Shown: positions 44,420 to 52,466 of the stretch, piece after piece | How positions within the stretch are numbered: position 1 is the first letter of the stretch | Layout: each line of letters opens with the position of its first letter | DNA from: an uncultured Rhodospirillales bacterium | Lineage (GTDB): Bacteria; Pseudomonadota; Alphaproteobacteria; Rhodospirillales; UBA2165 | Direction of reading: 5' to 3' | Length of the DNA: 64,000 nucleotides | Assembly (NCBI GenBank): GCA_913055735.1 | Contig: CAJXKD010000001.1 | Coordinates: 1,584,281-1,648,280 of the forward strand | Translations under genes and position numbers: made by a program | The notes under the pieces: model-generated | Database searches by the model: none | Told to the model about the DNA's origin: nothing | The model's input: the letters and a program-made list of their open reading frames with translations, nothing else

Positions 44420-45850
44420 ATGGTCAAGGCAATCTGGTTCCTCATTCTGTTGGGCGTGTTCGCCTGGGGCGCGGCGGTCATCGCCGGCACCGAAAGCAGT
44501 GTGACCCTCGAATGGCTCGGCTATCGCGTCGACACCTCTATCGGCGTTCTGGTTGCCCTCACCCTGGTGGCCGCCGCCGTACTTACCATTCTCTATCGTG
44601 TTTGGACCTGGTTCCGGACGGCGCCGCGCCGCTTTCGCCGCTGGCGTCAAGACGGCCGCCGCCGCCGCGGCTACAAGGCATTGACCCAAGGCATGGTGGC
44701 GGTAGCCGCCGGTGACGCGGTCGAGGCGCGCCGTCAGGCCCGCAAGGCGGAAAAACTGCTCGCCGAGCCGCCGCTGACCATGTTGCTGTCGGCACAGGCG
44801 GCGCAGCTTTCAGGCGATGACGAGGCCGCCGGTGAGTTCTTCGAGGCGATGTCCGAGCAGAAAGAAACCCGCTATCTGGGTCTGCGCGGTCAGCTCAATC
44901 AGGCCATGCAGGACGGTGACGAGGAAGGCGCCTTGGAATTGGCCGAGCAGGTTGCCGATCTCGAACCCAAACGCGATACAGTTGCCGAGACGTTGTTCGA
45001 CCTCCAAGTCAAGAAACGCCACTGGAGCGACGCCGAGGAAACGGTCCGCAAGTCGGTGAAGAACAAAACCATCGACGGCGACGTCGGCCGCCGCCGCCGC
45101 GCGGTCCTTATGTATGAACAAAGCATCGACGCGGAGGCCGAGGGCAAGCTGGACGACGCGTTGCAACTGGCGCGCAAGGCGAACAATCTCGCGCCCCGCT
45201 TTGTCCCGGCGGCGGTGCGGACGGCACGCCTGTTGAATGGCGCCGGCAAACGGCGCAAGGCCGCGTCGATCATAGAGGAAAGCTGGGTGGCCAACCCGCA
45301 TCCGCAATTGGCCCAGGCCATGGAAGAATTGAATCCGGGCGGCGGCGCGCAGGAAAAGCTGCGGGTTGTCGAACGCCTCGCCAACTACAACAAAGACCAC
45401 GCGGAAAGCCATTTGGCGGTCGCCAAGGTGGCGCTCGAAGCCGGCCAATGGCAGGTGGCACGCGAGCATCTGGAGGCTGTGGCGGCCGATCAACCCACGG
45501 CGCGCGTGTGCCGCTATTTGGCCGAGCTTGAGGAAGCCGAGAACAACGACGGCGATGCGGCGCGCAATTGGTTGCGCCGTGCTGCCGTGGCCGAACCGGA
45601 TTCGGCCTGGGTTTGCGACAATTGCGGCAATGTGACGGCCAGTTGGACGCCGGTGTGCGGCAGGTGTGGTCATTTCGACAGCTTCGAATGGACGTCGCCG
45701 CCACGCGTCACCACCTACGACGGCGACGAGTTCCATCATGGCGAGACCATCATCGAACCTGCCGCCGATGCGGATGCCGAAACGCCTCCGGAAGGCAATG
45801 CCGAAGCCGCCGGGGAAGACAGCGCCTCGCCCGAGGCGCGGCCGACTTAA
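44420..45850 (+). CDS. hemY: HemY-type TPR membrane protein
   Basis: A 476-aa protein. Two N-terminal transmembrane helices (VKAIWFLILLGVFAWGAAVIAG, IGVLVALTLVAAAVLTILYRVW) are followed by TPR-like helical pairs from residue 85 to 380. A CxxC-CxxC zinc-ribbon-like motif (WVCDNCGNVTASWTPVCGRC) lies near residue 395. HemY-domain proteins accompany hemC and hemD; the exact function is unclear, and they are not the protoporphyrinogen oxidase also called HemY. It ends with an acidic low-complexity tail. Confidence 0.92.
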   Translation: MVKAIWFLILLGVFAWGAAVIAGTESSVTLEWLGYRVDTSIGVLVALTLVAAAVLTILYRVWTWFRTAPRRFRRWRQDGRRRRGYKALTQGMVAVAAGDAVEARRQARKAEKLLAEPPLTMLLSAQAAQLSGDDEAAGEFFEAMSEQKETRYLGLRGQLNQAMQDGDEEGALELAEQVADLEPKRDTVAETLFDLQVKKRHWSDAEETVRKSVKNKTIDGDVGRRRRAVLMYEQSIDAEAEGKLDDALQLARKANNLAPRFVPAAVRTARLLNGAGKRRKAASIIEESWVANPHPQLAQAMEELNPGGGAQEKLRVVERLANYNKDHAESHLAVAKVALEAGQWQVAREHLEAVAADQPTARVCRYLAELEEAENNDGDAARNWLRRAAVAEPDSAWVCDNCGNVTASWTPVCGRCGHFDSFEWTSPPRVTTYDGDEFHHGETIIEPAADADAETPPEGNAEAAGEDSASPEARPT

Positions 45851-45855
45851 GGCGC

Positions 45856-47313
45856 ATGGCGGCGCTTCTCGACGATGCGATCCGCCGCCACCGTGAGGGC
45901 GATCTCGACGGCGCCATCTCTCTCTACCAGCAACTGATCGACGCCGATCCCGGCGATGCCGATGCTTGGCATCTTATGGGTGTCGCCGCGCATCAGCAGG
46001 GCAAGAACGAACTCGCCGCGGAGTTGATCGAGACGGCCATCTCGATCCGGCCCGATGTCGCCGATTTTCACAGCAATTTGGGGCAGGTCCATCAGGCGTT
46101 GGGCGACGACATCCAAGCGGAAGCATCGCTCCGGCGCGCGCTCGACCTCGATCCCGATCATACCAAGGCCTTGAGCAATCTCGCCGCGCTCGACCGGCGG
46201 CGGGGCGATCTGGAATCGGCGGCATCTCATGCGTCGCGGGCCGTTGCCATGGCGCCTGGCGTGGCCGAGGCGCGGGTCAATCAAGGCAATATCTTCCGCG
46301 ATGCGGGTTTGGTGAACGAGGCCATCGCCGCCTACCGCGCCGCCATCGAACGCAAACCCGACTATGCGCTGGCGCATTGGAACCTGGCGCTCGCATTGTT
46401 GCTCGCCGGAAATTACCCGGAGGGGTTTGCCGAGCTCGGCTGGCGCTGGCGGTGGAGCGGCTATGCCTCGCCCCGGCGTGATTTCGGTGTGCCGCAATGG
46501 GATGGGGCGTCCGTCGACGGCAAAACCGTGCTCATCCATACGGAACAGGGGCTGGGGGACGCCATTCAGCTGGTTCGCTATGCGCGGTTGGTTGCGGCGA
46601 AGGGCGCGCGCGTGATCGTCGAATGCCCGGCACCGCTGGTGCCCTGGTTCGAAACCTCCGGGATCGCGGAGACGATCATTGCAGCGGGCATGCCTTTGCC
46701 CCAAATCGATTTCCACGTACCGTTGTTCGATCTGCCCGTGATCTTCGAAACAACACTCGAGACGGTCCCGGCAATTGTGCCTTACCTTCGCGTCGATGCG
46801 GATTTACGTGCCGCGCAGGAAAGGCAGCTCACCCGGTACGGCGGTTGGCGGGTCGGTCTCAACTGGGTGGGCAACAGCGACTCGCCGCTGGAAAAATTCC
46901 GGCGCCTGCCGCTCGATCATTTCACGGCGCTGGCGGCGATGCCCGGCATTCATTGGGTCAGCCTGCAAAAAGGCCCGGATGCGGTAGAAGCCCCGCCCGC
47001 ACCCGGCGTTTTCAAGTTGATCGATACGGGGCCCGAGCCTATCGCGGAAACGGCGGCGCTGATCGATTGCCTCGATCTGGTGATCACGTCGGATACGGTG
47101 GTGGCGCATATGGCGGGCGCCTTGGGCAAGCCGGTGTGGCTCGCCCTGCACCACGCGCCTGATTGGCGCTGGGGCATGTCGGGGGTGACGAGCCCTTGGT
47201 ATCCGACGGCGCGCTTGTTCCGTCAGCGTATCGCCGGCGACTGGACAGACGTTGCCGAAGAGATGCGCCGCGCGTTGGAAAGGGGGGCGTTAACCGAATT
47301 TGCGGGGAATTAG
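45856..47313 (+). CDS. TPR protein with C-terminal GT9-like glycosyltransferase domain
   Basis: A 485-aa protein from ATG 45856, 5 bp after hemY. Residues 1-190 hold about five TPR units (AWHLMGVAAHQQGKNELAAEL, ALSNLAALDRRRGDLESAA, AHWNLALALLLAGNYPEGF). The C-terminal 280 residues have a GT-B-like fold with TVLIHTEQGLGDAIQLVRY, VGLNWVGNSDSPLEKFR and the donor-site LVITSDTVVAHMAGALGKPVWL. This resembles heptosyltransferase-like (GT9) proteins. The TPR part suggests protein glycosylation or a scaffold role. Confidence 0.82.
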   Translation: MAALLDDAIRRHREGDLDGAISLYQQLIDADPGDADAWHLMGVAAHQQGKNELAAELIETAISIRPDVADFHSNLGQVHQALGDDIQAEASLRRALDLDPDHTKALSNLAALDRRRGDLESAASHASRAVAMAPGVAEARVNQGNIFRDAGLVNEAIAAYRAAIERKPDYALAHWNLALALLLAGNYPEGFAELGWRWRWSGYASPRRDFGVPQWDGASVDGKTVLIHTEQGLGDAIQLVRYARLVAAKGARVIVECPAPLVPWFETSGIAETIIAAGMPLPQIDFHVPLFDLPVIFETTLETVPAIVPYLRVDADLRAAQERQLTRYGGWRVGLNWVGNSDSPLEKFRRLPLDHFTALAAMPGIHWVSLQKGPDAVEAPPAPGVFKLIDTGPEPIAETAALIDCLDLVITSDTVVAHMAGALGKPVWLALHHAPDWRWGMSGVTSPWYPTARLFRQRIAGDWTDVAEEMRRALERGALTEFAGN

Positions 47314-47388
47314 ATCAAGATAGACCTCAAGATAAAGGTCTAGAAAAATTCCGCGCGCTGGCGTATGAACGGGTCCGTTCGCACATGG

Positions 47389-47464
47389 GCCGCCTTAGCT
47401 CAGTTGGTAGAGCATCGCATTCGTAATGCGAGGGTCGGGTGTTCAAGTCACCCAGGCGGCACCA
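47389..47464 (+). tRNA. tRNA-Thr(CGT)
   Basis: A full cloverleaf: acceptor GCCGCCT / AGGCGGC, D arm GCTC-AGTTGGTAGA-GC, anticodon stem TCGCA / TGCGA with loop TTCGTAA (anticodon CGT), and T arm GGGTG-TTCAAGT-CACCC. The discriminator A at 47461 and CCA are encoded. It decodes ACG threonine codons. It follows the TPR-glycosyltransferase gene by 75 bp. Confidence 0.97.
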
Positions 47465-47548
47465 TTCTCCCTTTACTTAGCCTGAAATAGCACGGCGCCG
47501 ACGCGCGTCCGGTGAACGCGCATCCGCGCCGCACTTCATAGTTGGCGC

Positions 47549-48571
47549 CTAGGCCACCGCGGCCTCTGTCTCCTCCTCAAGCGGGATCGGCGTGAATGCC
47601 GTCGTGACGTTTGTTTCTTGCATCACGCGGCGCTTTTCCCGGTTCACCACGAGCCGGACAGCATCGGCGCGCGAATAATGACCGGCCGGATCCGCCGCGC
47701 CCTTTGCAATCGCCAGCATGGCGGGGTCGAGGTCGGCATAGAGGATGCCTTCCTCGTCTTCGGCGAGGCGGTCACTGAGTTCGCGCCCGTCAGGTCCATA
47801 GATCATGGCGAATCCACCACCGGGTTTGGAAGTTCGTGGGTTCAGAAAATACGCCTTTTGCGCGTCGTCGCCGGCGACCATATCGAACATCTCTTGGCTG
47901 ATGATCGCGCACGGGGCCAGCACATAAGAGGATCCCTCGACCGCGTAGATCTGCGATGCCGCGTTGTTGACTTCCGGCCCCAATGCGTAGGCCATGTCGC
48001 GGTAAAGACAGAAACTGGGCCAGCCGGCGACATGCACTTCCTCGTGCTGAGCGTACATCGCCATTTTTGCGAGCGGCTGCAGATGTTCCCAGCAATTCAA
48101 GGCGCCTAGCCGTCCAAATGACGCATCGACGACAACTAGATCAGAGCCATCGCCTTCACCGAAAATCGTACGCTCCGCATGAGTCGGTTTTAGCTTACGG
48201 CGGTTGAGCAATATTGTGCCGTCTTCGTCGATGATGACCTGGCTCATATACAGGCTGCCACCGTCGCGTTCGGAATAGCCCATAACAAGCGTAACCCCGC
48301 TGTTCCGGGCGATCCGTTGCAGCCGCCGCATTTGGTCGGAATCGACCTCCATGCTGTTGGCGTGATACTGGGGCAGAAAAGGCATGCCTTCGGCTGGCGC
48401 GCCGGTCCAAATCCACCAGGGATATCCGGGCAACCACGTTTCGGAGAATGCGACGAGGTTCGCCCCGTTCTTGGCAGCCTCCTCTACGAGCGTTTCAGCC
48501 TTGTCGATCGAGGCGTCGAGGTTGAGGAAGACAGGGGCGGCTTGTACGCAGGCAGCTTTTATCGGTTTCAT
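47549..48571 (-). CDS. Nitrilase-family carbon-nitrogen hydrolase
   Basis: A 340-aa protein from ATG 48571 (GGGAG eight bases upstream; a TTG codon precedes it). The catalytic triad is visible: Glu in VAFSETWLPGYPWW, Lys in NRRKLKPTHAERTIFGEGDG and Cys in GALNCWEHLQPL. The length and WEHLQPL region fit true nitrilases acting on nitriles to acids, rather than amidases. It is likely cytoplasmic. Substrate is unknown. It is isolated, with large gaps on the upstream side. Confidence 0.93.
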   Translation of the reverse strand: MKPIKAACVQAAPVFLNLDASIDKAETLVEEAAKNGANLVAFSETWLPGYPWWIWTGAPAEGMPFLPQYHANSMEVDSDQMRRLQRIARNSGVTLVMGYSERDGGSLYMSQVIIDEDGTILLNRRKLKPTHAERTIFGEGDGSDLVVVDASFGRLGALNCWEHLQPLAKMAMYAQHEEVHVAGWPSFCLYRDMAYALGPEVNNAASQIYAVEGSSYVLAPCAIISQEMFDMVAGDDAQKAYFLNPRTSKPGGGFAMIYGPDGRELSDRLAEDEEGILYADLDPAMLAIAKGAADPAGHYSRADAVRLVVNREKRRVMQETNVTTAFTPIPLEEETEAAVA

Positions 48572-48574
48572 CAA

Positions 48575-49045
48575 TAATCTCCCTAGTCCATTTGTTTAAT
48601 GTTCGTCGGCACTCGCGTTGGAATGAAGCGAGACCGATAGCGCATTAAGTCGCAACATTTTCCTGTGCGATCGTTATGCAGATGTCTCAAATAACAATAC
48701 TAACTTCGGGTTGTGGCGCAATATTCGAGCGGGTCTACAAGTGGGACAGGCGTTTGTGGGAACCATCGGCTCGTTCCGATGATTTGGCGCTTTTACATGA
48801 ACAGGATGAGGTCGGCGTGGGACGGCGTTCCCGTCATCCCTGCGGCGGCGTCTCTCCGGAATTTGAGAAAATTCACTAACGTCCCACTGAAATCGGACAT
48901 CTCGATGGCAAGTCGATCATGGGTCATGGAACCATTTGCGCTCTCTTCTTCGGCGGCTTACGCTATTCCTCAAATATGCCGATAAACGGCGCTATCCGGC
49001 CACGTATTCGGGTAGCAACCCGTTCCGATGACAGGGAATGCAGCG
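48575..49045. other. 471-bp gap without a recognised gene
   Basis: This stretch between divergent nitrilase and luciferase-like genes holds short open frames (for example 48713-48985 on the plus strand) with no recognisable protein family, no consistent codon bias and no good ribosome site. It must contain the promoters of both genes. It may hold decayed coding sequence, but I cannot align it with any family. Confidence 0.5.
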
Positions 49046-50323
49046 ATGAAATTTCTTTGGTTCCATCTCATGCCGTATCCGGACCTTCCGGATGATTTCA
49101 AGGAGACGCACCCCTCCGTGTGGGTCGACATCGATCCACATTTATTTGATCCGGCGCGCGGGCATGCCGTCTATCACGAGTATATGGATGAGCTCGAGTT
49201 CGCGGCAAACGCCGGCTTCGATGCGATTTGCGTCAACGAGCATCATTCCAACGCCTACGGCCTGATGCCGTCACCGAATTTGATCGCCTCGACGCTGGCG
49301 CGCAACACGACCGACACCGCGTTGTGCGTGATGGGCAATTCGCTGGCTCTTTACAATCCGCCGACCCGCGTCGCCGAGGAAATGGCGATGATCGATTGCA
49401 TTTCGGGCGGGCGGATGATCGCCGGCTTCCCGTTGGGCACACCCATGGACACTTGCTATGCCTATGGCCAGAACCCGGCGCTGTTGCGGGCGCGCTACAT
49501 GGAAGCGGTCGATCTCGTCACCCGGGCCTGGGAGGAAGAGGAGCCGTTCGCGTTCAATGGCCGTTTCAATCAGCAGCGCTACGTGAACGTCTGGCCGCGC
49601 CCCGTGCAGAAGCCCCGCCCGCCGGTATGGGTGCCCGGCTCCGGTTCCGTCGAGACCTGGCAAATGTGCGCAGAGCGGAATTTCCTGTACGCCTATCTTT
49701 CCTATTTCGGCTGGCAGGCGAGCGCCGGTGTCATGAAAGGCTTTTGGAATCATATGAAGGAAGCGGGCAAGGAGCCCAACCCCTTTAATGCAGGGTTCCT
49801 GCAGTTCGTCGGTGTCGCCGAAAACCGCAAGGAAGCGGAAAAGCTCTATGCCGGACCGGCGGATTATTTCTATAACCGATGCCTCCATCTCGGTCCCATG
49901 TATGCCAATCCGCCCGGCTATACGTCGGAGGCGAGCCTCCGTGCCAAGCTCGGCTCGCAGGTAACGGCCGCGGCAAACCAGGGCGCCGGATCGGGGATCA
50001 GCGGCCCGGCGCGTGATTTCTCCAACACCAAGTTCTTCGACGAGGGGCACGTCATCATCGGCAGTCCCGACGAGGTGGCGGACAAGTTGCGTGAGGTGGC
50101 AATTGAATTGAACGTGGGCAATGTCTTGTTGCTGCTCCACTTCGGCAATATGAGTCGCGAACTGACCAACTACAATACGCAGCTGTTCGCCGAAAAGGTC
50201 ATGCCGCAGGTGCGCGACCTATTCGAAGACGAATGGGAAAACCCGTGGTGGCCCCAGCCGATGCCACAGTCACAGCGGGTCGACCGGTCGAAGACAACGG
50301 CACAGATGGTGGCGGCACAATGA
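49046..50323 (+). CDS. Luciferase-like (LLM class) flavin-dependent oxidoreductase
   Basis: A 425-aa protein from ATG 49046, preceded by AGGGA. It has the bacterial-luciferase TIM-barrel marks: MKFLWFHLMPYPDLP, ICVNEHHSNAYGLMPSPNL, EEMAMIDCISGGRMIAGFPLGT and a C-terminal VIIGSPDEVADKLREV. These enzymes use FMNH2 or F420 and oxygen to monooxygenate small molecules. It is co-translated with the alpha/beta hydrolase (ATGA overlap), so product hydrolysis by that protein is likely. Confidence 0.92.
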   Translation: MKFLWFHLMPYPDLPDDFKETHPSVWVDIDPHLFDPARGHAVYHEYMDELEFAANAGFDAICVNEHHSNAYGLMPSPNLIASTLARNTTDTALCVMGNSLALYNPPTRVAEEMAMIDCISGGRMIAGFPLGTPMDTCYAYGQNPALLRARYMEAVDLVTRAWEEEEPFAFNGRFNQQRYVNVWPRPVQKPRPPVWVPGSGSVETWQMCAERNFLYAYLSYFGWQASAGVMKGFWNHMKEAGKEPNPFNAGFLQFVGVAENRKEAEKLYAGPADYFYNRCLHLGPMYANPPGYTSEASLRAKLGSQVTAAANQGAGSGISGPARDFSNTKFFDEGHVIIGSPDEVADKLREVAIELNVGNVLLLLHFGNMSRELTNYNTQLFAEKVMPQVRDLFEDEWENPWWPQPMPQSQRVDRSKTTAQMVAAQ

Positions 50324-51102
50324 GCGGGCTCCAGGAACATACGGCGATAACTTCTCTGGGCCAGGCCCGGGTATGGGAAGCGGGCGAGGGTGAGCCCCTC
50401 GGTTTTCTCGCCGGGTTCGGCGGTTTACCGAAATGGCTGCCGGTGCTCGACAAGCTGGCCGAACAGCGCCGTGTCGTGGCGCCGTCCTTGCCGGGTTTTC
50501 CCGGCGGTGCCGATCCCGATCTCTTGGACGATCATCTCGATTGGTTGCTGGCGACGGGCGACACGCTCGACGGCGCCGGGCTCGCGGGGGCGGACCTCAT
50601 CGGCGCGTCTGTGGGTGGCGCTTTGGCAGCCGACATTGCCGCCGTGCGGCCCGATTTGGTCAAACGGTTGGTGCTCATCGCGCCGTTCGGTCTTTATGAC
50701 GAGCGCGATCCTGTTGCGGATGTTTTTGCGCAAAAACCGGGAACGCTGCCGGAAGTTCTGTCGACGCGTCCCGACGCCTACAAGGAGTACAGCGCACTTC
50801 CCGAAGGCGAGAGCGAATTGGAATGGCAAGTAACCGGTGTCCGCGCCAACGCGGCTGCGGCGCGCATCCTATGGCCGCTCGGCGATACGCGGCTTGTGAA
50901 ACGCCTCGCCCGAATTACGGCACCAACGCTGATCATTTGGGGGGAAGAAGACAAGATTATTCCGCCAAGCTACGCTCAACGGTTCGCGGACGCGATTTCC
51001 GGCCCGGTGACGGTGAAGACCATCGCCGGGGCGGGCCACGCCGTCGAATTCGACGCGCCCGACGTAGTGGCCGACGCGGTGATCGGGTTTCTGGGAAACT
51101 AG
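50320..51102 (+). CDS. Alpha/beta-fold hydrolase
   Basis: A 260-aa protein; its ATG overlaps the monooxygenase stop. The nucleophile elbow is GASVGGALAADIA (G-x-S-x-G in LIGASVGGA), an acid lies in LIIWGEEDKIIPPSYA, and the catalytic His in GAGHAVEFDAPD. It lacks a leader and is cytoplasmic. Together with the LLM enzyme it suggests monooxygenation followed by ester or C-C hydrolysis. It is tail-to-tail with the next gene, 3 bp apart. Confidence 0.9.
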   Translation: MSGLQEHTAITSLGQARVWEAGEGEPLGFLAGFGGLPKWLPVLDKLAEQRRVVAPSLPGFPGGADPDLLDDHLDWLLATGDTLDGAGLAGADLIGASVGGALAADIAAVRPDLVKRLVLIAPFGLYDERDPVADVFAQKPGTLPEVLSTRPDAYKEYSALPEGESELEWQVTGVRANAAAARILWPLGDTRLVKRLARITAPTLIIWGEEDKIIPPSYAQRFADAISGPVTVKTIAGAGHAVEFDAPDVVADAVIGFLGN

Positions 51103-51105
51103 CCT

Positions 51106-51651
51106 TTAGGCGGCGGTAAGCGGCAAGGCTTTCAGGGTCCGCATCCACACATCGAAACCGTAGTGGTAGGCGATGAGGGTACCAAGCTCCATAATCTCGG
51201 CTTCGGACCAATATTGTTTACCCTCGTCGTAGAACGCTTGGTTCACCTTCTTGGGTTCCGTGAACATGAGGTGCGCGTACCGCAGCGCCCACTTCTCGGC
51301 ATCGGTGAAGGCATCGCTTGTTTCGAAATCGCCGCAACCTGCATCGATCCGCTCTTCGGTAAGGCCCGCGTCCTCGGCAATCTTTAGCCGAAGGCCCGAA
51401 AAATAGGGGTCCTTTGCCTGACGCGCCAAACGGATGCGGATGATCTCCTTGAGGCAAGGATCGACATTGCCTTTCGCGAGGGATTCGAACATGGCGTCCA
51501 GCACCGCGTTCGCGTGGCTCGGCGAATGGGCCATGATCTGCACGAACAACGGGTCGGGAACGCGCAAATCCTCGGCCTGCTCGAGATACTTCTTGAGCGT
51601 CTTGTCGGTGATCTCGTCTGCGGGAACCGGTTCTATAACGGGCATATCCAT
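51106..51651 (-). CDS. Carboxymuconolactone decarboxylase-like protein without CxxC
   Basis: A 181-aa AhpD-like helical protein (AAGGAAG before the ATG). It aligns by eye with the upstream gene: KEIIRIRLARQAKDPYFSG against KEIIRVQLSRMADCNY-Sec-G, then AGLTEERIDAG against NGLTEELLDEG. The position of the CxxU/CxxC motif is D-P-Y-F, so both redox residues are absent while the Glu before them is kept. It is therefore probably not a peroxidase by itself. It starts 6 bp after the upstream stop and may form a hetero-oligomer with that protein. Confidence 0.82.
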   Translation of the reverse strand: MDMPVIEPVPADEITDKTLKKYLEQAEDLRVPDPLFVQIMAHSPSHANAVLDAMFESLAKGNVDPCLKEIIRIRLARQAKDPYFSGLRLKIAEDAGLTEERIDAGCGDFETSDAFTDAEKWALRYAHLMFTEPKKVNQAFYDEGKQYWSEAEIMELGTLIAYHYGFDVWMRTLKALPLTAA

Positions 51652-51657
51652 TCTTCC

Positions 51658-52326
51658 TTATTCCGCCGCTTCACCCGACGAGGCCGCTTCGGCGCTCTTC
51701 TCTGCTCTGGCCATGGCACCGCGCAGATGCGAATCCACCTTCTCGCCATAAATAGCCCGCGATTCCTCCTGGCTCACCAGCCGCCCGTCGGGTGTGAACA
51801 TGGGGTAGAAGTCGAGCGAGCCGAAGAAGGTGTGATAACCGATGTTGAAGGCGACATAGGCGCCCAACTCGACGATCTCGGCGGTGGTGTAGTGCTTGGC
51901 AAGTTCGGCGTAAACCGCTTCATCGACCTTTTCCGGGTCGGTGCCCATCAGTTCCGAGAACTTGAGTGCGGCCTTTTCCGCCTCGGTGAACTTGTCCGAG
52001 GTTTCATATTTTTCGATGCCTTCGTCGAGCAGTTCTTCCGTCAGTCCATTCCCCTTCGCCGAAGCGGATCGGACGTTGCCTCAATAATTGCAGTCGGCCA
52101 TCCGCGACAGTTGGACGCGGATAATCTCCTTCAATTTGTGATCGACGGCGCCGGTGGAGAACAAGGTCCCCCAGGCGATGTACATGGATTTGGACAGGTC
52201 GGGGTTGTGACCCATCATGGCGTGAAAGGCCGGGTCGGGTGCCCGGTTGCGCAGCGCCTTCTTGATGAAGGGCGCGAGCTTGCCTTTCTCGAGCTCGCCG
52301 ATATCGAGCATGGAAATATTCGGCAT
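51658..52326 (-). CDS. Probable selenoprotein: AhpD-like carboxymuconolactone decarboxylase with CxxU
   Basis: From ATG 52326 (AAAGGAG six bases upstream) the frame reads to an in-frame TGA at 52081-52083 and continues without frameshift to TAA 51658, 222 residues in all if TGA is read. The TGA is codon 82 and falls at the second redox position of the family CxxC motif: SRMADC-N-Y-TGA-GNVRS. Sequence on both sides matches the paralog just downstream, so this is not a random stop. A SECIS-like hairpin follows directly. CxxU AhpD-like proteins are a known selenoprotein type. The alternative is a recent nonsense mutation. No sel genes are in the window. Confidence 0.85.
52044..52074 (-). promoter_or_regulatory. 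Candidate bacterial SECIS element
   Basis: Immediately after the in-frame TGA the mRNA can fold symmetrically: GUCC/GGAC, a 3x3 internal loop, CC/GG, a G-G mismatch, CUUC/GAAG and an apical loop GGC. The loop begins 21 nt after the UGA and its first two bases are G, within the known limits for bacterial SECIS elements (G in the first loop positions, about 16-37 nt from UGA). SelB would bind here. The same bases also code for conserved residues. Confidence 0.75.
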
Positions 52327-52466
52327 GGAATCTCCTTTCGGTCTTCCCGTCGGTGGGCGGATTGTACCGCTCTCGATTGTAGATCCTAGGAGTACCGCGA
52401 AAAAACGGCGCTTTCCAACGGATTCGCACACTCCTGGCGGTGCGTAGGCCCCTCCAAAGAGCCTGT

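Noticed and set aside
45568..45855. N-terminal extension of the TPR-glycosyltransferase into hemY
   Set aside because: Reads hemY in another frame; the TPR domain begins at ATG 45856.
47322..47341. 6-bp stem (AGACCT/AGGTCT) after the TPR-glycosyltransferase gene as a terminator
   Set aside because: Short AT-rich stem without a T-tract on the coding strand; too weak to call.
48713..48985. 90-aa open frame in the nitrilase/monooxygenase gap
   Set aside because: No ribosome site, no recognisable family and poor codon character.
51658..51948. Separate 96-aa AhpD-like gene
   Set aside because: It is in the same frame as 52081-52326 with only one TGA between, lacks its own ribosome site and starts in the middle of the fold; treated as the C-terminal half of the selenoprotein.
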